A DNA stretch of 64,000 nucleotides, from the NCBI GenBank assembly GCA_032358165.1, contig JAALGY010000052.1:620001-684000 (forward strand), given 5' to 3'. Every line of letters starts with the position of its first letter. Within the stretch, counting starts at the first letter, position 1. This DNA comes from Diplosphaera chodatii. Its lineage: Eukaryota > Chlorophyta > Trebouxiophyceae > Prasiolales > Stichococcaceae. Below are positions 22,897-35,323 of the stretch, one piece after another. A program made the position numbers and the translations under genes. The notes under the pieces were generated by a model, which saw nothing but the letters and a program-made list of their open reading frames with translations, was not told the origin of the DNA and searched no databases.

Positions 22897-25343
22897 ATGA
22901 AGCATGAAGGGGCGGCCCCTGTCAGCCAGAGGCGGCACGTCTCGATCATATTAAGCCTCAGTGGCTCGGACGACACCGTCACTGACGCCGGGGCTCCTGC
23001 TTCTGGTGACCGCCAGGGGGCTGAACTAACTACGCTCGTCAGCAAGCTGCTTGGACACGGCATGGCGACGTCCGCACAGCAGCGAGCGCTAGCGAGGCCA
23101 GGACTGCAGCACGCTACGGAACACGTTTCATGCCAAGGCCTGCCACGGGTGCGTACTGTGCACAACTGGCAGCTGTAGCATATGGTGCATTGCGGTCAAC
23201 ACATGGCAGATGAGGCTTGCCTCAGGAGTCATTTCGAACGGCTCATCGACATCATGAGCATGCACTGTAATTCCAGAAAGACCATATCTTTTGATTCGGG
23301 GCGACATCCTGGAAGTGCTGCATCTGTAGGTGCATGACAGACGCCGCCATGTGGCAGCGTGTTGTTGGAGGCCACCTGCTTGCCGGCAGCGGACAGGTGT
23401 GCAGTTATGGTCGTATGTGACGACACTCTGTATCTTGATAGGCCTACATGCAACGTCGAAACTCCACGATATTTTGCTGAAAACATTGCAGCGCCAGCAC
23501 CAGCACCAGCAGCAGCCACGCCCTGGCCCCGCTTGCCCTCAGCTACCAGCACGCAGCGCCACCAACTGCAGCTGGCGCGGCAGCGGGTGCGCATGCTGAA
23601 GCAGCAGCTGGAGCGGTGCGTTGGAGCGCACAGCAGGCTGCAGCGGCAGCTGGAGACCGAAAGGCGGGATGGGGCTGCATGCTGCGCCCGCCTCCAGCAG
23701 CAAGTCCAGGTGAACACATGCCAGACAGCAAGCCATGCAGAGGGTTTACCAGCGGAAGGCGGCCTGTAGATGCCAGTGATCATTGCACGACCAGGTGACA
23801 ATCCAACAGTTGCACGATGTCTGTCTGCAGGCGCTGGTGCGCATGCAGAAGCGCACTTGGAGCCCTGACAGCTCGTGCGGCAGCACGACCTCATCATTGA
23901 ACTGTGACGGTGCCCATGGGCAGGCTGCCGAGGCTGATGCTACAGCAGCAGCTGCAGCACCCAGCTACCATCGCACAGACTTGACAGCACGGCGGACAAG
24001 CACACAGCCTGACAGAGTACCAGTCGATAGGGCTTTCAGCCATAGCAGCACAGCAGATGGAGCAGACAATGAACTACCGGAGACACGTCTGCCGCAGCCT
24101 TGGGTCGGCAGCAGTGCCATGGTGCAGGATGGTGCGGCACCCTCCCTGCAGCGATGGGACTCACTGGAGCAGCTGGAGGCCAGCTGCCGCGGTCTGGCAG
24201 GCACGCTGCAGGAGGACGTGCCAGCAGCAGACGACCATGAGCAGCAACCAACACGGGCAGCCGTGCAGCCCGAGAGCACGGCAGATGGCCCTGCGGATGA
24301 TGGCGACACTCCGCCAGGTGAACACGAGTCAGCAGCAGACATGCCGCAAGTCACACATGGAACCTGCGGTGGGCATTGCGGAGATGTACGATGCTGCAGG
24401 TGAGCAAGGTGTGCAGCCAGGCGGCGGTCGCCGCGGCACAGACGCCAGCATCACAGCGGAGAATGCCACATTGCGGCATGAGCTGGCGCAGTTGCGCTCT
24501 CAGCACGTCACTACTCGCATCCGGTGCATGTTGCTGTAGCAAGCTCGTGCCATGATGTGTTTGCATGCAGTCATTGCGCGGCATAGTCAGCGTGATGCCA
24601 TGAATGTTGTCATGCAGCTGCATGCGTCTGTGTTGCACTACAGCGCCAGGCAGGGCTGCACCGACATGTGTTGTGATTGCAGGCTGCAGCAGGTGGAGGC
24701 GGCTGCCGCACGACGGGAGGCGCGCCAGGCAGCATTGCTGCAGCGAGCCCAGGTCAGACTGCTGAACACTCAGTGCAACACTGGCCAATGAGAAGGGAGC
24801 AGATGTCAGATACTGTCCAGTCACCATCTGCGTCTGGTTTGTGCACCTCATCAGAACTCATGTGAACTCTCGAGGCTTCATGGGTACTCTGATCGCAGGA
24901 GTCACGGGAGAAGGCATCCCGGCTGGCGGCGGCGGAAGTCGCACGCCTGGCCAAGGCGGCTCTCACCGCACAGCAGGTACCAAGTCGCCCTGAGCTCAAA
25001 CCAGAGGGCAACTGGAAATAAGCGCTGGAGCTATGCACAGAGTTGCATAGCGTGGGTGCTGCCTGGTCACGATGATTGGTCCTTGCAGGATGCTGCTGCG
25101 GAACAGGCGAGAGCGGCTGCAGAGGCGGCGCGCGCGGACCAGCTGCAGGCGATGCTTGCTGCTGGGCGCAAGTCAGCCGGTAACGGCAGCGGGCGGCGTT
25201 CATCACTCAGTGTGCCTACAGACCAACGGCAGTCAGGACGGCGTAGCGGGAAAAGGGTCAGCATCGTGGAGGCTGAAGCTCCCGCCGCTGCGGCTGGTGC
25301 ACAGCGGCGCAGCACCGCATCTCTGCCGGATTTCCGGCCCTGA
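22897..25343 (+). CDS. Unrecognised coiled-coil protein (spliced)
   Basis: The family is not recognised. The likely first exon starts at 22897 (MKHEGAAPVSQRRHVSIIL). Later exons encode strong heptad-repeat helices. At about 23490-23710 these are QLQLARQRVRMLKQQLERCV and SRLQRQLETERRDGA. Further on come ITAENATLRHELAQLRSQ (24450-24505), QQVEAAAARREARQAALLQR (24687-24750), ESREKASRLAAAEVARLAKA (24898-24960) and AAAEQARAAAEAARADQLQA (25090-25150). A 190-residue acidic, disordered stretch lies between them (23830-24400). The C-terminus is basic and Ser-rich (GSGRRSSLSVPTDQRQSGRR and KRVSIVEAEAP) and ends PDFRP at 25343. The layout fits a cytoskeletal, centrosomal or flagellar scaffold, but that is inference. 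Exon borders between the helices are approximate. Confidence 0.6.
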
Positions 25344-25589
25344 ACCATGCATCCTCGCCGCAGCACTTGCGTGAGGGCGAAGTCGCGAACGGTGCACCGT
25401 GCAACGATAGTGAGTCTGGAACTAAGTTGGGCTGCATGTCCTGGCTTCATGTTGCTGGAGCGCCCAGTCGAATTGCGTTCACCATCGCTCAGGGTTGAAT
25501 GGCGTCGAGGCTCTGAGATACTCCGAAACCAATACTCAAGATACTTCGCAACTCACAACTTCGTGCGAAGATGCTCAATGTCTGTCAGC

Positions 25590-27744
25590 CTAGTCTTCAT
25601 AGTCATCCTTGACCAGTGTTCGCAGCCACTTGACTAGGAATGAGCCCATGAATAGCTGGGTCAGCTGTCCGATGATCGCCGGCACGGACAGCAGGCCGCG
25701 CTGCCGTGTGTCTGTTGTGATGTACCTGCACCATGCATGATAATCATGGCACTCCATGGATATGGTGGAACTGTATTGTGTCAATACGGCGACTTTCAGC
25801 ATGAATGCGACAACGACTGGTACCGGCTCAACAACACTGTGGCACTGTTGTTCAGCGCATGGGGCTGCTCACGTGATGACGGTTACAGCGACGGGGGCGC
25901 TCTTCTGGCTGGCCATGATGAGCACCGCAATGCCCTCCCGCACGGGCAGCCGCAGCGCCAGCACCGCAGCCGCGTTGAAGGCCAGGTAGATGAGGTGCAC
26001 CACGGCGGAGGCCACGATGATGAGCAGGATGTTGACGAACCGCTGGTGCACCAAGTCCTCCCGCGAGGCGCTGTGGAACAGGCAGCGTGCAGACTCGCAA
26101 CAGACTCGCAACAATTGGCAGGCATGTCTGTCTCCAACGTGACATCTGGCGCCTTGAGAGTGTCCGCGGCCGGACACACGCGGCAGTGACCGGCACCTGA
26201 GGTTCTGCCAGATGATGAGCGCGAGGTTGACATGGCTAAAGATGCTGAGGCCAGTCTTATGCGCTGCCACAAAGGTGCGGACCCGCTGGCTGAAGCTGCG
26301 CAGCAGTTTGCCGACGACTGTTGGCACCAGCACCTGCGGCAAGTCTTGACACTGGCATGAGGACCGTGCACACTCAGATGCACCAGCGCCTGCAGGGGAC
26401 TTTGCAGAGGCGAAGCGTGCACCATCATAGGTTGTGGACGCGGTGCTACAACAGGTGGCACAGGCTCGTCCGCACCGTCAACAGCAGCTTGACAATCAGG
26501 CTTTCAGGGTTGATGCTGATCGTGCCAGTGCCACGCAGGATGAGCTTCAGCTCGTATGGCACCTGCGGATGTGCAGCAGCACCCCTCTGTCAGCGGCCTC
26601 GTGGCAAGTGTGTCAGCGCACCATGCCACCTTGCCTGAGGCAGGGGACGCTGGAAGGTCCAGAATTGTCTACCGTGATGATCCCCAACAAGTTTGTCGAG
26701 ATGGTCAGCAGCAGCGCAAGGGCCTGGTTGCCACGAGACGCTGCCGTCAGCGCAACACCCACGCCTAGCGTCGTCGGTACCACGCAAAAGATCGTCAGCC
26801 TGCACCCAGGGCGGCATGAGGGTTGGCACCGCTTGCAGTCTCCACAGCACAGGCCTGCAGCTATGGAGGCTTGTAGTGCCGGACACGATCCACACACTCA
26901 CCCCACCGCAAACTCAGCGGGCGTGAAGCCTATTCGTATCGTTGCAAATCCCAGGCAAGGGGTGATGGCCAGGATGGCGACCAGCCCATAAATGACAGCC
27001 GGCCAGCGCTGCAGGGTGTCCCGGAACTCTGTGGTGCGTAGGGTCAAGCCCGACACCAGGAACACCATGCCTGCAAGAAGGAGCGACGGATTACGTGTGT
27101 TTTCGTGCTCACTGCTGTAAGTTCAGCTCGTAGGCAGTCTTGGCAGGGCGCTGCTGACACACAGTTGTTGATGGCCTGGACGACGGCAATGCCGCCAACC
27201 GACCAACTTGCGACGGTGCGCCCTGGCACAGCATACGCCAGCGACTGCACTCAATCAAGTCCAAACGCCGTTCCCTGACGGTTTCTTTGGAGTGCTGCCA
27301 GCCGATGCCATCCTGCGTTTCAGTGTGATGCGGCAACGCACCGCACAGAGCTGGTGTGCACAACCCTGCATGGTCAGCTCACCACCACTGTCGCCGTTAG
27401 GAACGCCAGAGGCAGGAAGTTGCTGATCACAAACGCCGACGCCCTCTCTTTATACAGCCTATTTGCAGGTTGCAACCGTGCCGCATCCTGTGGTTGGTGC
27501 TCTGCAGCAGATTGAGTCTCGAATGCCGCGACCTGCAATTGAGGAGGCGGACATCAATTGGTGCTGACTGTGGCACAGCACAGTTTGCGTTGCTAATACG
27601 CAAGGAAGCTGGCCCTACAAGCACCTCTGGTCCTGCCGCGGCATGCGCACTAAGGGATGCTGATGACGGCCGAGCGATGGGGCGATCAAGGGTTGCATGT
27701 GATGCGGTGACAGTGGCAAACTCAGGCGCTGCAACTGTGCTCAT
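25590..27744 (-). CDS. BASS4: Bile acid:Na+ symporter-family protein, BASS4/SLC10A7-like (spliced)
   Basis: A multi-pass carrier of the SBF-like branch. Start at 27744 (MSTVAAPEFATVTASHATLD) gives a Ser/Ala-rich presequence suited to plastid targeting. An exon after TTGCAG near 27545 reads LYKERASAFVISNFLPLAFL. Next come VGGIAVVQAINN, then FRDTLQRWPAVIYGLVAILA and TPCLGFATIRIGF (27030-26930). The family-typical FCVVPTTLGVGVALTAASRG and LLLTISTNLLGIITV lie at 26830-26690. They are followed by GKLLRSFSQRVRTFVAAHKT, HVNLALIIWQNLR, LIMASQKSAPVAVTVI and RQRGLLSVPAIIGQLTQLFM, ending VKDDYED at 25592. The VVPTTLGVGVALT and GLLSVPAIIGQL blocks identify the BASS4/RCH1/SLC10A7 group. Its substrate is unknown; SLC10A7 affects cellular calcium in animals and yeast. 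Confidence 0.87.
26091..26112. repeat. 11-bp tandem duplication
   Basis: AGACTCGCAAC occurs twice in direct tandem inside an intron of the BASS4-like gene. Confidence 0.8.
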
Positions 27745-29029
27745 ATTGTAGCACGTGTCCGGGAGGCAGGCGAGGGGTTCGGGTGCAGCGGACGGACAGC
27801 GCCTCAATCAAAATCACAACTCTGTCACCTTTAACGCAAATATCTGTTTGATCGCCAGCACACCAGTCCAGCGCAGACGTGTACATACACTTGTTGGCCG
27901 AAGGACCGATCTGAGGTGTGACAATGCGCGACAAACCTGGCCGCACCACATCAGGTGGAAGCACGTGAGTGGGGCGGCTGCACGTGGATGGGTGCAGTCT
28001 CTCCCCTTGCCCTGCGAATCCCCTTAACATTGCTCCATACAATGTGAGGCTTGTCCCTTTTGGATGCTGACTTCTGTCAGACCTGAGGATACCTGCAGCA
28101 CGCTGCGGGTCAATCATCTCCAACAGGCGAGGCCGGGGACTGCACGTACATGCGGATCAGCTGCTGGGGTTGCTTGCTGCTTGGCACACCAGCCGGCGAC
28201 GCCAGTGGGATCTGATCAGCAGCAGCGTGACTGAATATTTATAGCAAGTAGCAGGCAGGTCGTGAAACAGGAGTCAGCTGCATCGGGCAGCAAGCACCCG
28301 CCTGGAGTCTGCTGCGCTTTGGCGCACAAGCGATTTGCCTCCGGCCTCTCAGCCATGGACCTGGATTAGAGTTTGAAATGGAAGATTGAGCCTGGTTCAG
28401 GCCTGCTGCATCTATAATGAGCTCCCCACTGCTGCACCGCACGCACTTGCACTGGCTTGTGCCCTCACCATGTGCACACGTCAGATCACACCGCAAGCTC
28501 TTGGCCTGTCGCACCCTTTCCACGACCGTGATAAGTCTTCGTAGGTAACAGCGCTTACTCACAGCGATTTGAGTATCATCCGAGGGCGTGACCGCCAGTA
28601 CTGGCAGCTCGACCATTCCGGGATCCTTTTGCTCGACCTCCACTGGGCGGCGCAAGGCACGCGGAGGACCTTCGTAAAGAGTATCTGTATCAACGTTTGA
28701 TGTTCGGCATGACGCAACAATGCCAATACCCGCGATTGAATGGCTGCACCTGCGATGTAGTGGCGTTAGTCACAACGCCTCTCGGTCAACGTCAACCCCA
28801 TGAAGTGCGCGTGTCGGCCAGAAATGCTTCTACTTTCACGCAGTTTCCAGATACGTTGGAAATTGCTGCTACGCAACGCCATGCAACAGTGCATAGCTAG
28901 TCTCTTAACCCACACAAGGCAGAGTGCAGAGCAATAGCTCAATCACTGTAGATCTGCATGCAGCGGCTGCGTCAGGCTGCTGCTCGACTTCAGACAAATG
29001 TCCGCAACTAGCTGCGTCAAGCCATCAGC
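27745..29029. promoter_or_regulatory. 1.3-kb divergent region, possible orphan exon
   Basis: This lies between two gene starts. One minus-strand stretch (about 28740-28568) is coding-like. It is open from a GTGCAG acceptor and reads SCRTSNVDTDTLYEGPPRAL and then VELPVLAVTPSDDTQIA, ending at a consensus GTGAGT donor. Neither a start nor a following exon could be fixed, and the peptide is unfamiliar. The rest shows nothing recognisable. Confidence 0.35.
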
Positions 29030-32000
29030 ATGCACCGCATGGTGCGCCATCATCCGCACCGCGCCCTGCCGGCGCTGCTGTGTGCGCTGGCGCTCTGCAC
29101 CCACGCCGGCCCAGCTGCGGCGGCAGCACCAGCTGCAGACGCCACGACGGTTAAAGCAGAGGCCGAGGTCGCCCAGAACCGCGCGCTGCAGATCCTTGCC
29201 GCCCAGAAGGTGGCGCGCTCACTCCTCTGCCGGCAGACACTCCGCAGAATGCTGCTGACTTCCTCTGCAGCCAGGGTAGTCTCCTTGCGAGGCCTGCTGC
29301 ATCATACCCCGTCGTCAATCAGTGTTCACATCTTTGATTTTGGCATCGCAGAACACGCTGCTCGACATGGTGGTGACGCCGGAGCTCCCGCCTTCGGCGA
29401 GCTCAGAGGCGGTGCCGTCCGGCCCCAGTGCCGCTGCGTCGGTAGCCGGTTTGCAGAAGTCGCCGTTCTGCGGAGACGGCACGTGCACCGCCGGCGAGAA
29501 CTGCTCCACATGCGCACAGGACTGCAAGCAGGTCGGGCTTTTGGGCCAGTCTATCGCAGCCCTGCAGCAGGCTGCGCCCTCGCAGGTCATCACGGCCTGA
29601 GCATGTCCACATGCCGACAGATGCGGCGGGCAGTGCACACTCCGAACTGCAATCGTGCAGGCGGACGGCAAGACGCCATGCAAGCGAGTGGGCATCATGT
29701 ACAGCCTGTGGCACTGGCCCGCCTTCCGTGCCACGCAGCTCATGCGCTCTGCCAACTACACCCCGCTCAGGTGAGGGCACACCCGCACGTCACTACATGA
29801 ATGCCCTGGCCTATTAGGATGCCTCACATGCCGCCTACGGTCAACATGTTGAAAGTTGGGTAGCCTCTTGTCCGCAGTATGGAGGACGTGCTGGTGTCTC
29901 GCTCTGAAACCATATACGGCGTGTCGCCTGGCGCCTTTGAGTATGGCGACATGCTGAACAAGCCGAAGCAGACAGCGCGCTCCATGAACTTCTTCTGGCA
30001 CCACACGCCGCAGGTCCGTTGTACAGCTCCTTCCCTATGCACACAGATACTACATATGTCCAGGTGATACCTGTACCATGTCTCCAAGTGTTTTCTGAAA
30101 CTTGCACACGGCCAGAGCCATTGTAGAAAGAGTCCATTGTAGAAAGAGTCGGACCGTGCTGTGCTGTTCAGCAACTGTAGTGACGAATGTGCCCATGCAG
30201 GGCGGGTTCTACTGCATATACAAACGGCGGCGGCCCGGGGACCTCAACTACAACACCAGCCACGAGGGGCGCTACCAGACGTTCGCAGACCAGCCGGACT
30301 GCGAGGGCATCGAGGCCACGCTGGCCCGCCACGCACAGCTGCTGGTCGCCGCCGGCATTGACCATGTCGTGGTACGCTTGCCAGATGCACTGGAGACCCG
30401 CCGTCTGCATCCAGGCTGATATGCTGGGAGCTCAACCCCAAGTGACATTGTCAAGTGGTGCTCTCATCTGCAGGCAGACATGACGAACATCGCAGACTAT
30501 AACCCTACCGCCGATGCCATCCAGCTACGGCCCTTCGAAGTGCTGGTCCAGGTGATGGGGAGAGCAGTGCTGCCGCAAGCAGGCCTTCTGAGTTGGGAAG
30601 CCTGCAAGCAGAAGCACCTCATGTATGCTTGCTGCACCTCGTGTCAGCATCAACTGCATCAGAGTCATGTGGTGTCATCAGCAGCATTGTGAACACAGAC
30701 CTGGGCGGGCCTGAGGGCCAGGGGCATTCGAACGCCCGAGGTGGCTGCATGGCAGCGGGTGCCAGTCGCCGGCCAGCGGTACAGCACGGCAATCCGCGCC
30801 GGGGCCAGCTACCCGTACGTCATGAACGTGTACAATGCCCCAGCATACTCGCAGGCGAGCTGCTGCCCTAAAGCGGCAACTGGCTTCGGAACCAGAAAGA
30901 CGGTGCAGGGCAGTTCATGAATTGGATGTGTCTCAGCACCTCTGTGCTGGCGCATGCGATGCGGGGCGGTGCATACCTATGCAGGTGATCATGAGGGACA
31001 GCGTCACACGGAGGAAGATGTTCTTCGTGCCGGCAGTCGACAACTGGGATCCAGCGTGGGCAGACGACATCCAGTCCAACGGTAGGTGGGATCAACTTGT
31101 CCCAATTGGCAGCAATTGATGGCGTCGGCAGCCCTCATGCATTATTGCCAGCCGCAACATGAAGCCTAGCCAGTCACTGTACATTGTCATGTGGCTCGCC
31201 TGCAGGCAAGCGTAATGATACGGCTGTGGTCAGCATGTGGGCATTTGCTCAGGACAAGGGTATCTGGAACTTCTTCAGCATCTGCAATGGGGTCAGGCAG
31301 CATGCTTCACATGAGCAGAATTTCATGCTGGGATGTCTGGATCGTCGCTGCAAAGTCGTTGCACGTGCATCAAAGCAGGACATCACAATCCTGCCGCTCT
31401 TTCGCAGGTCGCCAACATCACAGACGCAGCATGCGAGCAGCCGCACACTCCCAGCACAACCGGTCCCGGGGCCGTGGCATGGCTGCGCAAGCCGCCACCT
31501 GGTCCCGCAGTCGCAAACGGTGCCGCTACAGGGCCAATCGGCACGGTCGGCAGCCAGCTGGCTGTGTCACCAGGTCATTGTACAGTAACCTGTACCAGCA
31601 ACATGCATCAAACCGCTACACTGTGGCCATCATCACGCCTGTTGCATCCTTGGGATGAGCAGGCATGAGAAGTTGTTGCATGTGACGTGCAGGCTATCAG
31701 ACTACGTACCACTCAGAGACGCAGCAGGGCACAGGCCATTGGGAGGGGGTTGTGTTCCAGCAGCAGTTTGCGCATGCGCTGCAGGTGACATGACCACTGC
31801 GCCTGGGCGCAGTGCCTCTGTGTCATACCCAATTTGAGTGTTCATGCATCCCTGGTCTGCGGCTCATCCTCGGTCGTGTGGGGATGACCTGTTGAGTGCG
31901 TGGTGGTTCGCAAGTGCTGCCTGCATGCGTGCTGCAGGTGCAGCCCGACTGGCTGTTCATCAGCACCTGGAACGAGCACCTGGCGCAGCCCCAGGTTCCA

Positions 32001-34164
32001 AAGGTGCCACCCTACAAGTCCATGGGCCTCGAAACGGACAACACCAGCTCCTACTTCACCTTTGTCGGTGGGCACCGCAGGGCGCCTGTCACATGACAGA
32101 CGCCAGCCGCTGTATCAGTCTGCACACCTGCGCCTGTCTGATCAGCGACATGCTCCTGTTCAGAGCACTCAGAGGACGCAAGCCTGTCATTGAGTATGTG
32201 TTCGTCTCATGTCCTGCAGATGTGTACGGTGAAGCATTCAGCCGGGACATTGAGCCGTCGGTGGACGCCGGCACCCGGCTGTACGACATCATGGCGTCCT
32301 GCATCAGGCTGTTCCGTGCCGGCGTGCGCGCCTGCACTGACGCCCTCGTGAAGGAAGCCTGCTGTGCAGGTGCGGCCTGCCAACATTTTACACAAACTGA
32401 ACTGACACAAAACAATCCGCCAAGTGTGCTCTGCTTTGCATGTGGAGCTTTTAGAGACGCAAGCTGATGGCTTTGGAATGTGCACACGCAGGCAGCCAGT
32501 TCAGCTCACGGTTCAGCTATGTGGACACGAACGATGGAGTTATCGGCATCCGTGCCACAGCGGCTGGCCCCGATGACGGTCGAACGCCGCTCTACCAGTG
32601 CTCGGTAGGTCTATACCTGATGCTATCACTTCTGTCACTTCTCACCTTTGCTGCTGTGTCGGTGTGATTGCACAGCTTGTCTGTACATGCATCCTGGGAT
32701 CATCACTGTATATATTTCAAAAGGCAGAGCAGACCTGCGGCATGCTCCTTTGCTGCCTTGGGTCTGCAGATGCGGCCACCAGGCAGCCCTGTGCCAAAGC
32801 CGGCACCCACTCCAGCACCCACGCCTTCTCCAACACCGCGTCCAACTGCAGCACCCACCCCGCAGCCGACCCCAGCTCCTACCCCCAGACCAGTGCCAGC
32901 GCCAACTCCCAGACCAGCGTCAGCACCTACGCAAAGGCCGTCACCAGCACCCACAGCACAGCCCACACCAGCTCCCACTCCTAGGCCAGCTATAGCACCA
33001 ACTGCGGCACCCACGCGGCAGCCAACCGCAGCCCCAACGCCGCGGCCCACCCCAGCGCCCTCACCGAAGCCGACCCTAGCCCCCACTGCTGCCATGTGCG
33101 GGCTGCGCATACCACCCTACGGTGCGCACAGCAGCACATCGTGCTGTGAGCTCGCCGTGCAGACTGACTGACTGAAGTGCCACAGCCGCACCCCAAGGCC
33201 TTGATGTCACGCACTTCTGTCCGCAGCTGCTGTAAGCACCCCACCGAACAGCTGCACGAGCACACTCTTGACGAAGGCTGTGGCTCTGGCATGTGCTAGG
33301 GCAGTGTCGCGGCCGGGGAGGCGGGTGCTCTGGTGGACAGTGCCAGGACCAGCAGTACGCCGGCTCCTGCTGCTCACCTGACGGCGCCGGCCAGGGGTTC
33401 CGCTGCAGCAGAGGCAACGCGTTCTACTGGCAGGTCAGTCTGGCATACCCGTCTGCGTCTGGTGCCCGAGCTACCAGCATGTACATATCCCATGACGTGA
33501 CCATCCTGTGCGACGGCCGCCTCCCTGGTGCGCAGTGTGTGCCGGCGCCCCAGGCGGCATCGGAGTCCGTGCAGGGCGGGGGAACAGCCCAGACGTTTGC
33601 ATTTCGCCTGCGCAGCCGCCTGCAGACGCCCACGCCGAAGCCGGGTGCCCGGCTGCGCCCCTCAGCGCTGGGACGGAAGCAGGTCACCGACCAGCAGCGA
33701 CGGCAGCAGCTGCCGGCGGCGGGCAAGGGCATCGTGCGCCGCCACCGACGCCTGGCACAGCAGGACCCCAGTGTGGTGGCGGCGATGCTGGGGGCGCAGA
33801 TGGTGATGACCGCCATGGTCGAGGCGGCCTCGGCGCCACAGTGGTTCTTCTCCACGGACCCCAGCTGTGAAAGTTTCAGCGCCACGCACAGCGGCACGCA
33901 GCTTGGGTATGGCCGCGGGCATGCATGGGATACAATGACAATTGTAGTTGTCCCTGCTGTTTGCAGACCAGGTCTATAGCTGCGCCTTATGTCATGCCTG
34001 CTGTGCCACAACACAGGTACATCTCGACCATCAAGGGCGGCGACTTCCTGCGTGCCCTTCGGCGGTGCATGACGCCTGCTCGTGACCAAATACTGTACTC
34101 CCTCAACCAGGCCACCTGCCCGCTGGGCTTCAGGCTGGAGGCCATCCTGGGGTATGTGCGATGA
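29030..34164 (+). CDS. Large secreted protein: Cys-rich motif, GH99-like catalytic-type core, Pro/Thr linker, Cys-rich tail (spliced)
   Basis: Start at 29030 gives [20 protein letters not shown] and more hydrophobic residues, a signal peptide. At about 29470-29530 lies [19 protein letters not shown], a small disulphide motif known from secreted bacterial and algal proteins. The core follows: [100 protein letters not shown]. Then come [16 protein letters not shown] and [17 protein letters not shown]. The S/TWNE-then-EPS pair resembles GH99-like and WbsX-type glycosidase barrels, so a carbohydrate-active role is inferred. A linker of about 100 residues, [12 protein letters not shown] (32770-33095), leads to [20 protein letters not shown] and a basic region. 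The final exon gives [19 protein letters not shown] and stops at 34162-34164. That the core and the tail are one gene rests on a TGCAG junction that keeps frame at 32769. Confidence 0.68.
30118..30149. repeat. 16-bp tandem duplication
   Basis: CCATTGTAGAAAGAGT is present twice back to back inside an intron of the secreted-protein gene. Confidence 0.85.
32770..33095 (+). repeat. Coding Pro/Thr-rich repeat
   Basis: The exon repeats units of the form CCN-ACN-CCN, translating as TPAPTPRP and variants more than twenty times. Such stretches are usually extended, O-glycosylated spacers in algal wall and secreted proteins. Confidence 0.9.
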
Positions 34165-34593
34165 AGCTCACTTGTGGCGCTTGGTCTTGTGCCGCGCTCA
34201 CAAACACACCGAGCACATGCAGCCTTGCTGCATGGCAGCTTACAGGCATGATAGAATGCTCCAATATTATTGCGTATCTGCAGCGTGGTGCCACTTGATG
34301 TTTAGCTTGCACAGCTTTATCGTGTTGTTGATTGTCTTGCAAACATCAGGTTGTTGTCGCTAGTCCTGCTGCAAAAACACATCGTCGGGATATTTGCATC
34401 GGTTGCAGCACCAAAACGCCCAGCGAGCGCAAGGCGTCACAGTCGAAGATCGCCACAGTATTCAGTGCTGGCCCTGCCCCACGGAAGCCTTGCTGACCGT
34501 GCATGCCACTGCCTGCACGCCGCCATCCACTAAAGCGTACGACCACAGCCAGATACAGCGGCGGGCTGGCTACAGTGGCAGTCTGAGTTGGTG
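34165..34593. other. Convergent intergenic gap
   Basis: This tail-to-tail gap lies between the secreted-protein gene and RPA3. The minus strand is open over part of it, but only as read-through from RPA3. I see no other feature. Confidence 0.4.
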
Positions 34594-35323
34594 TCATTGC
34601 CCCGAAAACAGCGTCCGATATGGGCCGTTGCTCAGCTTGCACATCTCGTTGTACTTCTGCATGTCTGCGAAGGGGAAGAGCACATTTTGTCAGCATGGCC
34701 GCGCAGTCATTGCTTAGGAGCCTGGCAGAGAGCATGGCACACCCCATGACCGCACCGAAGCTGTTGCCGAAGTTGTTGTGGCTGTCCTCAATGATGGTGT
34801 CTGGCGAATCAACCACGCCTTCCACCATGATGTACCTGCAAATTGCAGTGGTAGGCTGACCCGTCAACAGGCCTCCAGTGAGATGAGCCGCAGGCGCAGA
34901 ATTACCGTGCAGGCCAAGCACACTGGGCATGCCGACACACGTGAGGTATGTGCCAAGATGCTCATGCTGCTGCATTCAGTATGGGGAGCGCGCACTTGTC
35001 GTCGAAGCTGCTGGGTGCCCGCAGCTGAATTCTAACCATGCCTGCACATGCCAGCACATGTGAAATCAGTGGCAGGCCTTCCAGACAATGAACAACGCAT
35101 TTCATCGGCCTCCCATAAGTCCACCAGCGCCATGCACATCCGGCCACCACAGCAAGGAGGCCCTCTGCAGCGCTGGCGCACCGTCATCTGAGGCCTTCAC
35201 ACTGATGGAGGTGTCGTCCATCGACTCCACGGCACCCGCAAGCCGCACGCGCTGGTTCACGTACTGCGCAAGCATCTCGCGGTTCACGAAGGGCGCCGGA
35301 GCAGACGCGTCCATGCCGGTCAT
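34594..35323 (-). CDS. RPA3: Replication protein A 14-kDa subunit (spliced)
   Basis: The small OB-fold subunit of the RPA single-stranded-DNA-binding trimer. Start at 35323 gives MTGMDASAPAPFVNREMLAQ, YVNQRVRLAGAVESMDDTSI and SVKASDDGA. The next exons encode VRIQLRAPSSFDDK (near 35030) and YIMVEGVVDSPDTIIEDSHN plus NFGNSF (34840-34750). The last encodes DMQKYNEMCKLSNGPYRTLF and ends SGQ at TGA 34594-34596. The opening F-N-ML-YV-RVRL-G, the EV-G-VD and the terminal DM-YNE helix are the standard order for plant and animal RPA3. Its length of about 110 residues is normal. It is divergent with the LysM gene at 35722, with 400 bp between starts. Confidence 0.9.

Noticed and set aside
32703..33110. 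A Gly/Val-rich minus-strand frame resembling silk or elastin repeats
   Set aside because: It is the antisense of the Pro/Thr linker exon; the codon repeat alone creates the pattern.
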